40,771 nucleotides of DNA, taken from positions 1 through 40,771 of the IMG/VR virus record IMGVR_UViG_3300005842_000027, one strand, 5' to 3'. Below are positions 1-6,756 of this stretch, in pieces. Source of the stretch: a virus. Both the position numbers and the translations under genes were made by a program. The notes under the pieces are model-generated. The model was not told the origin of the DNA and did no database searches. It saw only the letters and a program-made list of their open reading frames with translations. Position 1 is the stretch's first letter. The number at the start of each line of letters is the position of its first letter.

Positions 1-611
1 CCGCCTTCGGTCGGTGGCGCCATCCAGATCTCGCCGGGCGGCGCCGGATCGATGAAGAGCGCTTTTACCCAGTTGTGGCCGAGGCCTCCAGGATTCGAGC
101 CGGTGATGATCCGCGGAAACAGCCCGCGAAACTCTTCGGGGATAACAACACCCGTCATTCGCACTCGAGAACGAATGTAGGCGTACTGTGCTTTCGTGAA
201 GTGGGTTAGCTCATCGATGAGAGCTAAATGAATCTCCGCTCCCTGGATCTTCGTCAGGTCGCGCGGTCGTGCGATCTGCGCCAGGAATATCTTCGACCCG
301 TTTGCAAAGCCCTGCGACCCGTTCCTGAACGCGATCGTATGCTCGGAGTAGTTGATCTTGACCAGCTTCGAGCTGATCCACTCCGCGAGCAGCGCCGGAA
401 ACCCGCGCGGCCCTTCCATGTGATTGCGATAGAGGTCTGGGAAGGCGCTGCGGAAAAAGTAGATCTGCAGGCCTGGAATCGCGATCGCAAACGCGATGGC
501 CGCCACTCTGAGCAGATAGCTCTTGCCGGGCCCTGCCGCTCCCCCGAACAGTATCTGCCGCGCTTTTGATCGAAAGACGGTGGACTGCTTCGGGTGAAGC
601 TCGAGCTGCAC
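1..611 (-). CDS. terL: terminase large subunit, N-terminal part (left-end allele)
   Basis: ATPase half of the packaging motor, running off the left edge. Translation can start at GTG 611, which shares its first base with the TerS stop codon (TAGTG); an in-frame TGA lies just upstream. Residues 23-31 read GGAAGPGKS, a classical Walker A loop, and further on LALIDE gives Walker B. About 203 codons are present. Bases 1-494 align without gaps to 40278-40771, with about 75 mismatches counted by eye, many of them silent, so this is a second functional-looking allele and not a copying error. On a circular map the N-terminus here would continue into the C-terminal part at the right end, giving about 471 residues, a normal TerL length. 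Confidence 0.93.
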   Translation of the reverse strand, partial: MQLELHPKQSTVFRSKARQILFGGAAGPGKSYLLRVAAIAFAIAIPGLQIYFFRSAFPDLYRNHMEGPRGFPALLAEWISSKLVKINYSEHTIAFRNGSQGFANGSKIFLAQIARPRDLTKIQGAEIHLALIDELTHFTKAQYAYIRSRVRMTGVVIPEEFRGLFPRIITGSNPGGLGHNWVKALFIDPAPPGEIWMAPPTEG

Positions 612-1102
612 TACTTCAGCACGAGTTCAAACCGCATGGGTGCGACGTGTTCCTGCTCGTGCTTTTCCATTTCAGTTGCGCGGCGCTGCAGCTCGAAGGC
701 GAGTTTCAGCAATTGCGCCGCATCCAAGATCGTGCCCCTCACATACTTGTTGCCCAGGATCGCGCGGGCTTTGGTGAGGAGCTGCTCGCTGGTTGTGAAC
801 TCCCGCTCGCGAATCTTCCGGCGCCGCTCGGCCCACTTCTTTTCATCGACCTGGTCGAGACCAGCGCGCCGGTCATCGGTGGCTTGCTGCTGCTGCGAAT
901 CCCACGCGGCCGCGCGCTGTTGCCATTCGAATTTGGACGCCCAGAGGCCCCAATTACCGCTGACAGAACCTGCCGCTTTCCTGCCGGTTTCCTGCCGGTA
1001 CGCGCCGACTAAGGAACGCTCAGCGCCGAGGTTGAGAAATATGGTGAAACAGTGGAAGGCTCTTGAAGACTCGGCATCCCGCCGGTCCCATGGGTGTTGC
1101 AT
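611..1102 (-). CDS. terS: terminase small subunit
   Basis: 163 residues. The N-terminal half (AFHCFTIFLNLGAERSL, then a region ending FEWQQRAAAWDS) matches the layout of phage small terminases that begin with a DNA-binding helix-turn-helix and a W-x-x-R-A-A-A-W-D segment. The C-terminal half is strongly charged and helical (KKWAERRRKIRERE), suiting an oligomerisation region. Role: recognises phage DNA and loads TerL for packaging. It abuts terL with a one-base stop/start overlap, supporting translational coupling. No good Shine-Dalgarno precedes ATG 1102. A divergent plus-strand promoter overlaps its first codons. Confidence 0.8.
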   Translation of the reverse strand: MQHPWDRRDAESSRAFHCFTIFLNLGAERSLVGAYRQETGRKAAGSVSGNWGLWASKFEWQQRAAAWDSQQQQATDDRRAGLDQVDEKKWAERRRKIREREFTTSEQLLTKARAILGNKYVRGTILDAAQLLKLAFELQRRATEMEKHEQEHVAPMRFELVLK

Positions 1103-1125
1103 AAATAAAGCGAGGCAAGTAGCAT
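1097..1125 (+). promoter_or_regulatory. sigma70-like promoter for the 1135 gene
   Basis: TTGCAT at 1097-1102, a 17-base spacer, and TAGCAT at 1120-1125. A start of transcription about 7 bases after the -10 box would leave a leader of about 3 bases before ATG 1135. The same TAGCATCGGCG sequence recurs at 36803, ahead of another plus-strand small gene. The -35 box overlaps the terS start codon. Confidence 0.5.
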
Positions 1126-1134
1126 CGGCGCGCT

Positions 1135-1353
1135 ATGGCTGAAATCCGCGATGAGGTCATCTCCGCGCTTCACCAAATGGGTGCGCCCGTCGATGAAGAA
1201 ATTCTGGCCCGTGAAGAAGAGCGGGCCGCCCGTTGGTCCTACTTCCCGAACCGCTGTTCGATGTGGGACTGGAGAGTCAGCATGGCGTTGCTCGCGAGAC
1301 TGGAAGCCAACCTGCGGCGCGATGGTAAGGGAGGTCTGCGGCTGAAGGCGTGA
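1135..1353 (+). CDS. small acidic protein, unknown function
   Basis: 72 residues, rich in Glu and Arg (EEILAREEERAARW), probably soluble and helical, with no recognised domain, signal or membrane segment. It is divergent from terS, 32 bases away, and starts at ATG 1135 directly after a TTGCAT/TAGCAT promoter, leaving almost no leader and no Shine-Dalgarno. Its position next to the packaging genes does not reveal its job; a moron expressed independently of the late operon is possible. Reading frame and promoter support a real gene; function unknown. Confidence 0.55.
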   Translation: MAEIRDEVISALHQMGAPVDEEILAREEERAARWSYFPNRCSMWDWRVSMALLARLEANLRRDGKGGLRLKA

Positions 1354-1395
1354 TAACATCTCGGCGATCAAATTCAATTCCAGGAGGTGAGCACT

Positions 1396-1599
1396 ATGGC
1401 TGAAGCGAAGTCAGCAAAGAATGCGGTTGAGGTCGACGTCAAGATGGCGCTCCGCTACACGCGTGAGGCCATCGCGGGCTTTCACCCGAATGCAGGGGAT
1501 TTGAAAACGATAGGGGAGCCGAAGATAACAACCGTGACAGGCGGGATAATGCTCAAATGGGGCGATGAGAAATTCCTGCTAGCCGTTCAGGAAGAGTGA
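1396..1599 (+). CDS. small protein, unknown function
   Basis: 67 residues. ATG 1396 is preferred over the in-frame GTG at 1387 because a strong AGGAGG lies 8 bases upstream of it. The C-terminal two thirds (GEPKITTVTGGIMLKWGDEKFLLAVQ) looks like alternating beta strands; the N-terminus is basic and helical. No known family recognised. It follows the 1135 gene by 42 bases, with a possible TAACAT -10 box at 1353-1358 between them, so it may be co-transcribed or have its own promoter. Confidence 0.6.
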   Translation: MAEAKSAKNAVEVDVKMALRYTREAIAGFHPNAGDLKTIGEPKITTVTGGIMLKWGDEKFLLAVQEE

Positions 1600-1799
1600 A
1601 CGCCGTTATCGAATCCCAGTTGAAAAACGGAGTCCGCACGTCGAGCCGATATCTAACGTTTCACAATACTGTCCTGGCTGGCTGTTTGAGGTGGGATGGT
1701 TTGCTCAGCGCCGACGTGCGGACCCGAACAGGCGGCGGCCTGAAGGTCGCTTCCCAACTCGCCGACGCAGCCCCCGTTGCCCCGGCTCGCTGGGAATAG
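1596..1799 (+). CDS. doubtful short reading frame
   Basis: 67-codon frame starting at GTG 1596, which overlaps the previous stop (GTGA). The overlap is of the kind seen elsewhere in this genome, but the protein is low in recognisable structure and the DNA under it carries a 12-bp perfect inverted repeat (1632-1643 with 1712-1723), which suggests non-coding structure instead. Kept only as a possibility. Confidence 0.2.
   Translation: MNAVIESQLKNGVRTSSRYLTFHNTVLAGCLRWDGLLSADVRTRTGGGLKVASQLADAAPVAPARWE
1632..1723. repeat. 12-bp perfect inverted repeat, 68-base loop
   Basis: GTCCGCACGTCG at 1632-1643 pairs perfectly with CGACGTGCGGAC at 1712-1723. As RNA or extruded DNA this closes a stem around 68 bases. 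It lies in the 340-base stretch 1600-1939 that has no convincing gene. It could be a structured RNA, a binding site or part of a packaging site, given terS nearby; nothing else in the sequence decides between these. Confidence 0.5.
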
Positions 1800-1826
1800 C
1801 GACCATCACGCCGCCCCGGTTTTCAA

Positions 1827-1846
1827 GTGCCCATCGTAGTGGGCAC
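1827..1846. other. 7-bp hairpin between convergent transcripts
   Basis: GTGCCCA (1827-1833) and TGGGCAC (1840-1846) form a 7-bp stem with a 6-base loop, between the plus-strand small genes and the end of the sigma gene. There is no T-run directly after it; a run of seven T lies farther on at about 1899-1905. It may act as a weak transcription barrier. Nothing else is seen in 1847-1939. Confidence 0.4.
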
Positions 1847-1939
1847 GCATCTGAATTGGAGTACAGAACAGAACTGAATTGCAGATAACACACGCCCGCA
1901 TTTTTTTGGCTGCAACAATTCTCTGTTTCCAGCTTCGCG

Positions 1940-2851
1940 TCATCGCGCCGCTCCAGCCGCTTTTGCGTTTGGCGTCATTCTGCGCTCGATTACCTTACCG
2001 TCGTTGTACGCGCGTTGATACTTACGCCTCTTTCCTCCTGGAGGTCTGTAAGCCCCAAAGTCCGCCACTTCCCGGAGTCTGTTCAGCGCTTCAACTTCGA
2101 TCTGCCGCACCCGCTCACGAGTGATCCCAAAGTATTCTGCAATCTCTACCAGGCTATGCTCTCGGTCCGCCCGATTGAATCCAAAGCGCATCTTGAGCAC
2201 TTTCTCTTGCCGGGGACGAAGCCGTTTGAACGCCTGATAGACCACTGCCTCGCGACCGTCAACGATCAACGCCTCAAGCGCATCGATATGCTCGTCGGCC
2301 ATGATGTCCGCGAGCGTGGTACTGCAGGCGTCGGTGAGCGGCTGGTCGATCGACATCGTTACGTGGGCGCACTCTAACAGATCGCGCACCTGGTCAGAGG
2401 TTAGCTTGTGTCTGCGATTCGCCAGCACCGGCAGGCGCTCTGCCGCCTCCGCCTCGGTCGGCCACTGTCCGAGCTCGGTGAACATCTCATCGCGCGTTCG
2501 TAACAGTTCGTAGAGTTGAAATTGCTTGTTGACCGGTACTGAGATGGTGCGCGCCTGTTGCTGGATTCCTCGCCAGAGGTAATGCCGGATCCAGTACAGT
2601 GCGAACGTTGCGAACCGTGCGCCATTGCGCCAATCCCAGCGGTCAGCAGCCGTCATCAATCCGATGTTGGCCTCCTGAACCAGGTCCTCGAACTCTACGC
2701 CGCGCCCGGCAAACCTGCTCGCGCACCACTTCACCAGTCGCAAGTTTGATTCGACCAGCCGGTTGCGTGCGTCCATATCCCCGGCTTCGACGCGCTTGCC
2801 GAGTTCAATCTCTTCTTCTTGCGTGAGTCGGGGCGCGTACTGCTCTGTCAT
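1940..2851 (-). CDS. RpoD-like sigma70-family sigma factor
   Basis: 303 residues with the full order of a primary-type sigma lacking region 1.1: region 1.2/2.1 (LTQEEEIELGKRVEAGD; DARNRLVESNLRLV), 2.2-2.4 (EDLVQEANIGLMTAADRW; FATFALYWIRHYLWRGI), region 3, and 4.1-4.2 (LRPRQEKVLKMRFGF; GITRERVRQIEVEALNRLR). It should bind core RNA polymerase and recognise both -10 and -35 elements. ATG 2851 overlaps the stop of the preceding gene by 4 bases. The basic C-terminal tail (about 30 residues after region 4) is unusual. Inference: it redirects host polymerase to phage promoters. It is much closer to RpoD than to the divergent sigma factors of SPO1 or T4. Confidence 0.92.
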   Translation of the reverse strand: MTEQYAPRLTQEEEIELGKRVEAGDMDARNRLVESNLRLVKWCASRFAGRGVEFEDLVQEANIGLMTAADRWDWRNGARFATFALYWIRHYLWRGIQQQARTISVPVNKQFQLYELLRTRDEMFTELGQWPTEAEAAERLPVLANRRHKLTSDQVRDLLECAHVTMSIDQPLTDACSTTLADIMADEHIDALEALIVDGREAVVYQAFKRLRPRQEKVLKMRFGFNRADREHSLVEIAEYFGITRERVRQIEVEALNRLREVADFGAYRPPGGKRRKYQRAYNDGKVIERRMTPNAKAAGAAR

Positions 2852-3195
2852 CCCATCCCGTCCATCACGACTTTAGTCATGCAGGTCTTACCAGCCGTGT
2901 GTTGGGACAGCTCAACGGGGAAATCGGAGATTGCGAACCAGTCCGGCCAGTCGGGAATGGGCCAGTCGACGGCGCTCAGAAAGAACGCGCGCGCCGGACC
3001 GATCTTCGCGAAGTACTTCTGTCGGTTAGTCTCAAGCGTCGACCAGGTCGAGCCCTCACCCGGAAATCTGAGCACCGCCCCGTAAGTCTCCACCGTACCA
3101 TCAGGAAACAGATGAGACACGATCATCTGGTCACCGTCTTTAAGTGGACGGTCCACTGGCTTTGGCCGATGACGTTTGTGCCTCGGTCGCGACAA
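2848..3195 (-). CDS. protein co-translated with the sigma factor, unknown function
   Basis: 115 residues if started at TTG 3195; an internal ATG at residue 24 is an alternative. The first 20 residues are very basic (RPRHKRHRPKP), followed by beta-rich, Trp-rich sequence (DWPIPDWPDWF). No family recognised. ATGA overlap with the sigma gene shows the two are one operon, so an accessory role to the sigma factor (modulator or anti-sigma) is possible but not shown. The upstream region is an 11-bp repeat array that reaches the TTG codon. Confidence 0.6.
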   Translation of the reverse strand: MSRPRHKRHRPKPVDRPLKDGDQMIVSHLFPDGTVETYGAVLRFPGEGSTWSTLETNRQKYFAKIGPARAFFLSAVDWPIPDWPDWFAISDFPVELSQHTAGKTCMTKVVMDGMG

Positions 3196-3238
3196 GTCGA
3201 AACAGAGTCGAAAGCTACTCGAAAATAGTAGAAAATGG
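3195..3238. repeat. four 11-bp tandem repeats upstream of the sigma operon
   Basis: Units AGTCGAAACAG, AGTCGAAAGCT, ACTCGAAAATA and GTAGAAAATGG occupy 3195-3205, 3206-3216, 3217-3227 and 3228-3238. Each carries GAAA in the same register, so the motif appears once per helical turn on one DNA face. The array directly precedes the TTG start of the sigma operon and is likely an operator array or activator site. Confidence 0.65.
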
Positions 3239-3448
3239 GTTTGTTTACAGCAGTGGCTGACTTAACCGGTTTGCGGGCGGCCCGGGCAGGCCGTCGGCGT
3301 TCTCAGCGCGGACTATACAACTGACGCAAGGAGCGCGTTCATTTCCTCAGAAAGTTCAACGCTAACTACTTCCCGCGATAGCACCAACGAAGAGAATGAA
3401 TCCGGCTGCAAGCGTAGCACGGATTTGGGTGGCGTGTGTAAACAATCG
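3239..3448. other. non-coding stretch upstream of the sigma operon
   Basis: No convincing gene on either strand. It should contain the promoter for the leftward sigma operon, but no good -35/-10 pair could be picked out. GC-rich and AT-rich blocks alternate. Confidence 0.4.
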
Positions 3449-3484
3449 AAAAACGCCCGGCAGCTCCTCACGATCTGCCGGGCG
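3449..3484 (-). terminator. intrinsic terminator, leftward
   Basis: A perfect 10-bp stem (3454-3463 with 3475-3484, CGCCCGGCAG/CTGCCGGGCG) with an 11-base loop is followed on the minus strand by five U (3453-3449). This is a textbook Rho-independent terminator closing the minus-strand operon that starts near 6757 and insulating the sigma operon. Confidence 0.85.
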
Positions 3485-3534
3485 AAATTGGCTTACTGGT
3501 ATAGGGTTAAGGCCGCGATTCTACCATACACACG

Positions 3535-3576
3535 ACCGCCCGGCGCTGCTGAACCCAACGCCGGGCGGTTCTGTTT
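3535..3576 (+). terminator. strong hairpin, rightward terminator
   Basis: An 11-bp perfect stem (3535-3545 with 3559-3569, ACCGCCCGGCG/CGCCGGGCGGT) with a 13-base loop, followed on the plus strand by TTCTGTTT. No plus-strand gene obviously needs it, so it may block antisense transcripts entering from the left. Together with the terminator at 3449 it bounds a 50-base island that contains a minus-strand TGGTAGAAT (3518-3526). Confidence 0.7.
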
Positions 3577-3749
3577 GAGCCCGTCTTGTAGACGATGAAT
3601 GAAGCGGGTGATACCACGGGCCGGGCGATTGGCGTATACTCCGGTTCAGATGTTTCGATGGCTACTAAAGCTATTCGGTCGCAGGCGGGACTTCATGGAT
3701 ACGCCGGAATGGCGCGTGAAGCGGAATGCATTCTGGCACGAGCAACGCG

Positions 3750-3935
3750 TCAAGCACCTTCGGAAGTAGCCACCCGAACCTCATATACCGCGCCGCAGTC
3801 CTTACACTTGAAGCAGCCACGCGCCATCCCTTCGCAGTCATGCCACCAGAGGACTCCCGCGCACACGGGACAGTCCGGATTCTGATAGCACCACTCGGGC
3901 GGTTCGACGAGGGTGATGTGGGTTGGGTTAGGCAC
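3750..3935 (-). CDS. small zinc-ribbon-like protein
   Basis: 61 residues from GTG 3935. Several cysteines are spaced like a zinc ribbon: WCYQNPDCPVC early and CFKCKDCGAVYEV late, the second CxxC being followed by the beta hairpin typical of a zinc knuckle. It is the last gene of the leftward operon before the terminator at 3449-3484. Likely a DNA-, RNA- or protein-binding adaptor; exact role unknown. The 3577-3749 stretch after it holds no gene. Confidence 0.65.
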   Translation of the reverse strand: MPNPTHITLVEPPEWCYQNPDCPVCAGVLWWHDCEGMARGCFKCKDCGAVYEVRVATSEGA

Positions 3936-4022
3936 TGAGGTTACTGTGGGGCAGATCTAAAAAAGAGCAAGAGTAACCACGACACGCCGGGCGGACAGAC
4001 ATGGCCGGTCGCGTCGCGCCGC

Positions 4023-4211
4023 TCATTTCTTGCGCCTTCCTTGTTTTCGGAGCGACGCGACTGTCTGGCCGGTCGCCTCGATACAGCGCGGGCAGGTAGC
4101 CAGGTGCGCGTGATCAAGGTCGACCCAGGCCTCGTTGGCGTCCCAGGTGATCGGCGCGCCGGCGCGGCCACAGATCGCGGCGCCGGCGTCCAGGATGTGA
4201 ATGAGCTTCAT
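4023..4211 (-). CDS. small protein with CxxC, unknown function
   Basis: 62 residues starting at ATG 4211, chosen because AAGGCGG precedes it and because it makes an ATGA overlap with the upstream gene; a longer frame to 4265 exists but lacks these. It contains a Cys at about residue 14, a His pair (LDHAHLATCPRC) and a basic tail (KQGRRKK). The H/C pattern suggests metal binding. Function unknown. Confidence 0.6.
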   Translation of the reverse strand: MKLIHILDAGAAICGRAGAPITWDANEAWVDLDHAHLATCPRCIEATGQTVASLRKQGRRKK

Positions 4212-4480
4212 GAGAACCGCCTTTGACGCGTCTGCTCCCGCCCTTTGTCGGTCAGCCACCAGCAACTTTTGCCGAGCAGCGCCATCGCATCCGGAACGCC
4301 CGCCTCGATATCCTTCACCAGCCGGTCGCGTTCAGCGCGTTGATAGTAAGGCCCCTTCTCGACGAAGCCGCCGAGACACAACGCGAGCAGGTCCGGCGTG
4401 TCCGCGCAGGTGAGCAGGCGGCCGGGCGCGGCTTCATTGTTCAACGCCTGGCAGAGCAGGTTGTGTTGAGTGTTCGTCAT
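4208..4480 (-). CDS. hypothetical protein
   Basis: 90 residues, mostly helical by composition, with a C-terminal WWLTDKGREQTRQRR segment that resembles the last helix and wing of small winged-helix proteins; this is only a resemblance. Overlaps both neighbours by 4 bases (ATGA), so it belongs to the same translationally coupled early operon. No known family assigned. Confidence 0.65.
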   Translation of the reverse strand: MTNTQHNLLCQALNNEAAPGRLLTCADTPDLLALCLGGFVEKGPYYQRAERDRLVKDIEAGVPDAMALLGKSCWWLTDKGREQTRQRRFS

Positions 4481-4662
4481 CGGCGTTCCAGGATCTTGCT
4501 GATCTCCGCGCTGAGGGGACCGTTACCCTTCGCGGCCAGTTGCTTCAGCCAAATGAAGGCGTCGTTATGTGCGAGCGGTCCGGCGTCGCACGTGAAGTTG
4601 CAGCTCTCGAGCTGCTCGATGGCAGTCTGTAGAGTCCATTCCTTGTGTGATTTCTTGTCCAT
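4477..4662 (-). CDS. hypothetical protein
   Basis: 61 residues from ATG 4662 (AAGGGGAT upstream acts as ribosome site; an upstream in-frame ATG at 4695 is less well placed). Composition is helical and charged with two Cys (SCNFTCDAGP) near residue 22. Coupled by ATGA to the next gene. Function unknown. Confidence 0.6.
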   Translation of the reverse strand: MDKKSHKEWTLQTAIEQLESCNFTCDAGPLAHNDAFIWLKQLAAKGNGPLSAEISKILERR

Positions 4663-4722
4663 CTTTTCATCCCCTTTGGCGGACCGCCGGAGCACTCCAA
4701 CGGCCCGCCCGAATTCGATGTT

Positions 4723-5286
4723 CTACCAGCCGCGTTGAACTACCAGCTCGCCGCCGTTCTGCCGGTCTAAATACCCGGTCAGATCCGGACGCGCAAGAGG
4801 CCATGCGCCGCCCGCCATCATCTTCAAGTGGATGTCGCCAAGCTGCGTGCGTTCTTGTGGCGTCAGCTCTACAACTGAATGACCCAGCCGCTGCTCGATC
4901 ATCAAGCGGGTGACGTTCAAGTCGGCGAAGCTGTGAAGCATCGCGGCGACACTGCCGGACGGCTGCTCTACTGCTGCCCGCTCCCGAACGCGAATGCAGG
5001 GCACCCATGCTCGCGTTTCGTCCTGGCAGGTTGTGGGGTAGATCGGAATCTCTCGCCCCAGCCAGTCGTTACTCTCGTCGGTCAGGAACAAGGCGGTTAT
5101 CAAATCCCAGTTGGTGATGTTGATGATGAACTTCTTCTGCCCCATCGGGGTCTGAAAGGTGGCGACGTTTTTGATCGTCTCCCTGAAAGGCTCGCGCTTG
5201 ATATCGATCAGGCGCACGTTGATTCCATCCGGCGGCAGATCTTCCGCCTTCAGAAAGTTGCTTGGAAATGCTTCACGTCTGTTCAT
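4723..5286 (-). CDS. phage recombination-module protein, ssDNA-binding-like
   Basis: 187 residues. The N-terminal half has the pattern of a common phage protein found beside exonucleases and annealing proteins: FLKAEDL at about residue 11, then alternating beta strands, a stretch around NITNWDLITALF, and DESNDWLGREIPIYP followed by CIRVRER. This arrangement is usually predicted to be an OB-like fold. The C-terminal 70 residues are unrecognised. Directly downstream of the exonuclease gene (33 bases), so a partner in recombination-dependent replication is inferred. Assignment rests on pattern memory, not on a search. Confidence 0.55.
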   Translation of the reverse strand: MNRREAFPSNFLKAEDLPPDGINVRLIDIKREPFRETIKNVATFQTPMGQKKFIINITNWDLITALFLTDESNDWLGREIPIYPTTCQDETRAWVPCIRVRERAAVEQPSGSVAAMLHSFADLNVTRLMIEQRLGHSVVELTPQERTQLGDIHLKMMAGGAWPLARPDLTGYLDRQNGGELVVQRGW

Positions 5287-5318
5287 TTGAGTTTGTCCTT
5301 AAATAAAGATTGGGGGTT

Positions 5319-6029
5319 CTACGAGGTGACCATTGTCGCCCGGAGCCGTCCGGGTGAGAGTTGTCGAATTCGCATTGCAGCCTGGCGCGTGGTCAGTCGC
5401 TCGGTACGCGTCGGCCGAGCCCGCGGCGGTAGCATCTTCTCGCGCTGTTTCAACATTTCTTTGACGAACGCGTTCACGCAGATCTCGAGCTGGGCAATGA
5501 ACACTTCGTCGCGCTCAACAGTCAGCATTACTGCCGGCATCTCCGGGTGATAGGAGACCCAGGTCCATTCCTTCGCGCCCGTGATCCACATCTGCCCCTG
5601 AACCTGTGCGATGTGAGCGGTAGGAATCTCGCCCCGATCGGTGTAACGCTGGTGAACCTTTGGTGACGGGCATTTGATTTCACCGCCCGATTCGTCCGCG
5701 AGAAACAATCCATCCGGTGAGCAACCGACCAGCCGACGCTCGTCTTTGTAAACGAACCCAACCCTCACGGCTTCGCGGCCGGTTTTCAATGCGTAATAGG
5801 CCAACGCTTCAGGCTCGAGATAGGCGCCGCGCTCCATCCAGTAACTGACGAAGCCGCGCTCGGCCTGCCCGGTGAACCACTCGCGCACCAGTTGAAGCAT
5901 GTACTTGGCGGCCTGCTTCGATAGCTCACCCTTCGACGTCACGATCTTTGAGAAGCTGGAGGCTGTGGGAATGCCGAGCCGCGCTTTATGCCAAGCCTCG
6001 GAGCGCTGTTCGCAATTTACGATAATCAC
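5319..6029 (-). CDS. YqaJ/lambda-type exonuclease
   Basis: 236 residues. Motifs of the lambda exonuclease (YqaJ) nuclease fold are clear: QRSEAWHKARLGIPTAS at 8-24, ERGAYLEPEA around 66-75, GCSPDGL with Asp at about 106, GEIKCPS with Glu 117 and Lys 119, and a following AHIAQVQGQMWITG helix. These give the D-ExK metal centre of a 5'-3' dsDNA exonuclease. It should process DNA ends for single-strand annealing during replication or repair. The C-terminal 50 residues are basic and probably bind DNA. ATGA overlap with the upstream gene. No separate annealase of the Bet/RecT/Erf type was recognised. Confidence 0.88.
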   Translation of the reverse strand: MIIVNCEQRSEAWHKARLGIPTASSFSKIVTSKGELSKQAAKYMLQLVREWFTGQAERGFVSYWMERGAYLEPEALAYYALKTGREAVRVGFVYKDERRLVGCSPDGLFLADESGGEIKCPSPKVHQRYTDRGEIPTAHIAQVQGQMWITGAKEWTWVSYHPEMPAVMLTVERDEVFIAQLEICVNAFVKEMLKQREKMLPPRARPTRTERLTTRQAAMRIRQLSPGRLRATMVTS

Positions 6030-6289
6030 ATCAACCTCATCGCGTAAGTCACCGCGAATGGATCGTCGCTGCAGGCCCGGCGCGCCGCTTGCCGGTCGTC
6101 GTCAGTTGGCTCGAGCACGAATATCGAGATCAGAGCGTCAATGGTTTCGCGCCCCTCGATCGCAAGTTCCGCGTCGCCGGCTTCGCGCTCGAGGTCGCAC
6201 TGGTTGCAGCCCTCTATGAATCCCTCGTCCGCGTGGTCAATGTGCTGGTCGAAGTCGTCGCTGTCGTTCTGCTCAGTTGAATAGCTCAT
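6026..6289 (-). CDS. acidic hypothetical protein
   Basis: 87 residues with a very acidic N-terminus (NDSDDFDQHIDHADEGF) and a CNQC pair. Such acidic small proteins in phage early operons sometimes mimic DNA or bind host proteins, but nothing here proves that. It overlaps the genes on both sides by 4 bases. Confidence 0.6.
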   Translation of the reverse strand: MSYSTEQNDSDDFDQHIDHADEGFIEGCNQCDLEREAGDAELAIEGRETIDALISIFVLEPTDDDRQAARRACSDDPFAVTYAMRLM

Positions 6290-6576
6290 GCAACCTCCTT
6301 CATCCTCTTCAGGATTCGGAGCGCCCAGCTGAAGCCCGAGAAGTCGCCGGTTCGGTCGGCGTTTTCTGAGAGCAGAATCTTTGAGGCGGTGACTATCTCG
6401 ACGGGGTCAAGGCAGGTGTCGCAGGTCTTCGACTTGATCGGATCGTCGACGGCGCCGATGAAGGTTTCGTTGCACACCTGGCAGAGGCGGCGCACTTCCC
6501 AGGTCTGGAGTCTGCGGTTCTGGTTGTATGTGCGAGCGGCGCGTGCGAGTTGAAGCTCGGGAAGGGATTTTGACAT
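6286..6576 (-). CDS. zinc-ribbon hypothetical protein, first gene of the leftward early operon
   Basis: 96 residues, basic N-terminal half, then CQVCNETF and CDTCLDP separated by about 20 residues, forming a probable four-Cys zinc ribbon. GAGGAG precedes ATG 6576. First gene after promoter 6757-6785, with a leader of about 175 bases that contains hairpins and CACGTG repeats, so its translation or the operon's transcription may be regulated there. Confidence 0.7.
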   Translation of the reverse strand: MSKSLPELQLARAARTYNQNRRLQTWEVRRLCQVCNETFIGAVDDPIKSKTCDTCLDPVEIVTASKILLSENADRTGDFSGFSWALRILKRMKEVA

Positions 6577-6756
6577 TGTCGTGCTCCTCGTTCGAGAAGC
6601 ACGTGAGGTAGGTTGAAACTTTGGAGCGTCGCGAGTATTCTCGCTCGGCCGTTTAGTCTCACGTGGTAACTCACGTGCGGGTTATTCGGTAGGCTCGGGG
6701 AAGTTGCTCTAACAACTTTTCCGGGCCGCTTCGTTTGCGTCTCTGTCTACTCTCTA
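6577..6756. promoter_or_regulatory. long structured leader of the early operon
   Basis: Non-coding 5' region. It holds three CACGTG palindromes (about 6600, 6658 and 6670; the last two are in direct repeats of CTCACGTG) and an inverted repeat at about 6697-6725 (AAGTTG, 6-base loop, CAACTT, extended by GG/CC and G-U pairs). These could be repressor sites or an attenuator. No reading frame convinces. Confidence 0.45.

Noticed and set aside
1-494. Exact direct terminal repeat
   Set aside because: The two ends differ at about 15% of positions, so they cannot be a physical terminal repeat of one molecule.
594-1142. Long plus-strand frame antisense to terS
   Set aside because: Low-complexity Ser/Arg/Cys-rich sequence, the mirror of a well-supported terminase gene; no ribosome site.
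4879-5550. 223-codon plus-strand frame
   Set aside because: It runs antisense to both the recombination-associated protein and the exonuclease, which have clear motifs. It lacks a start signal.
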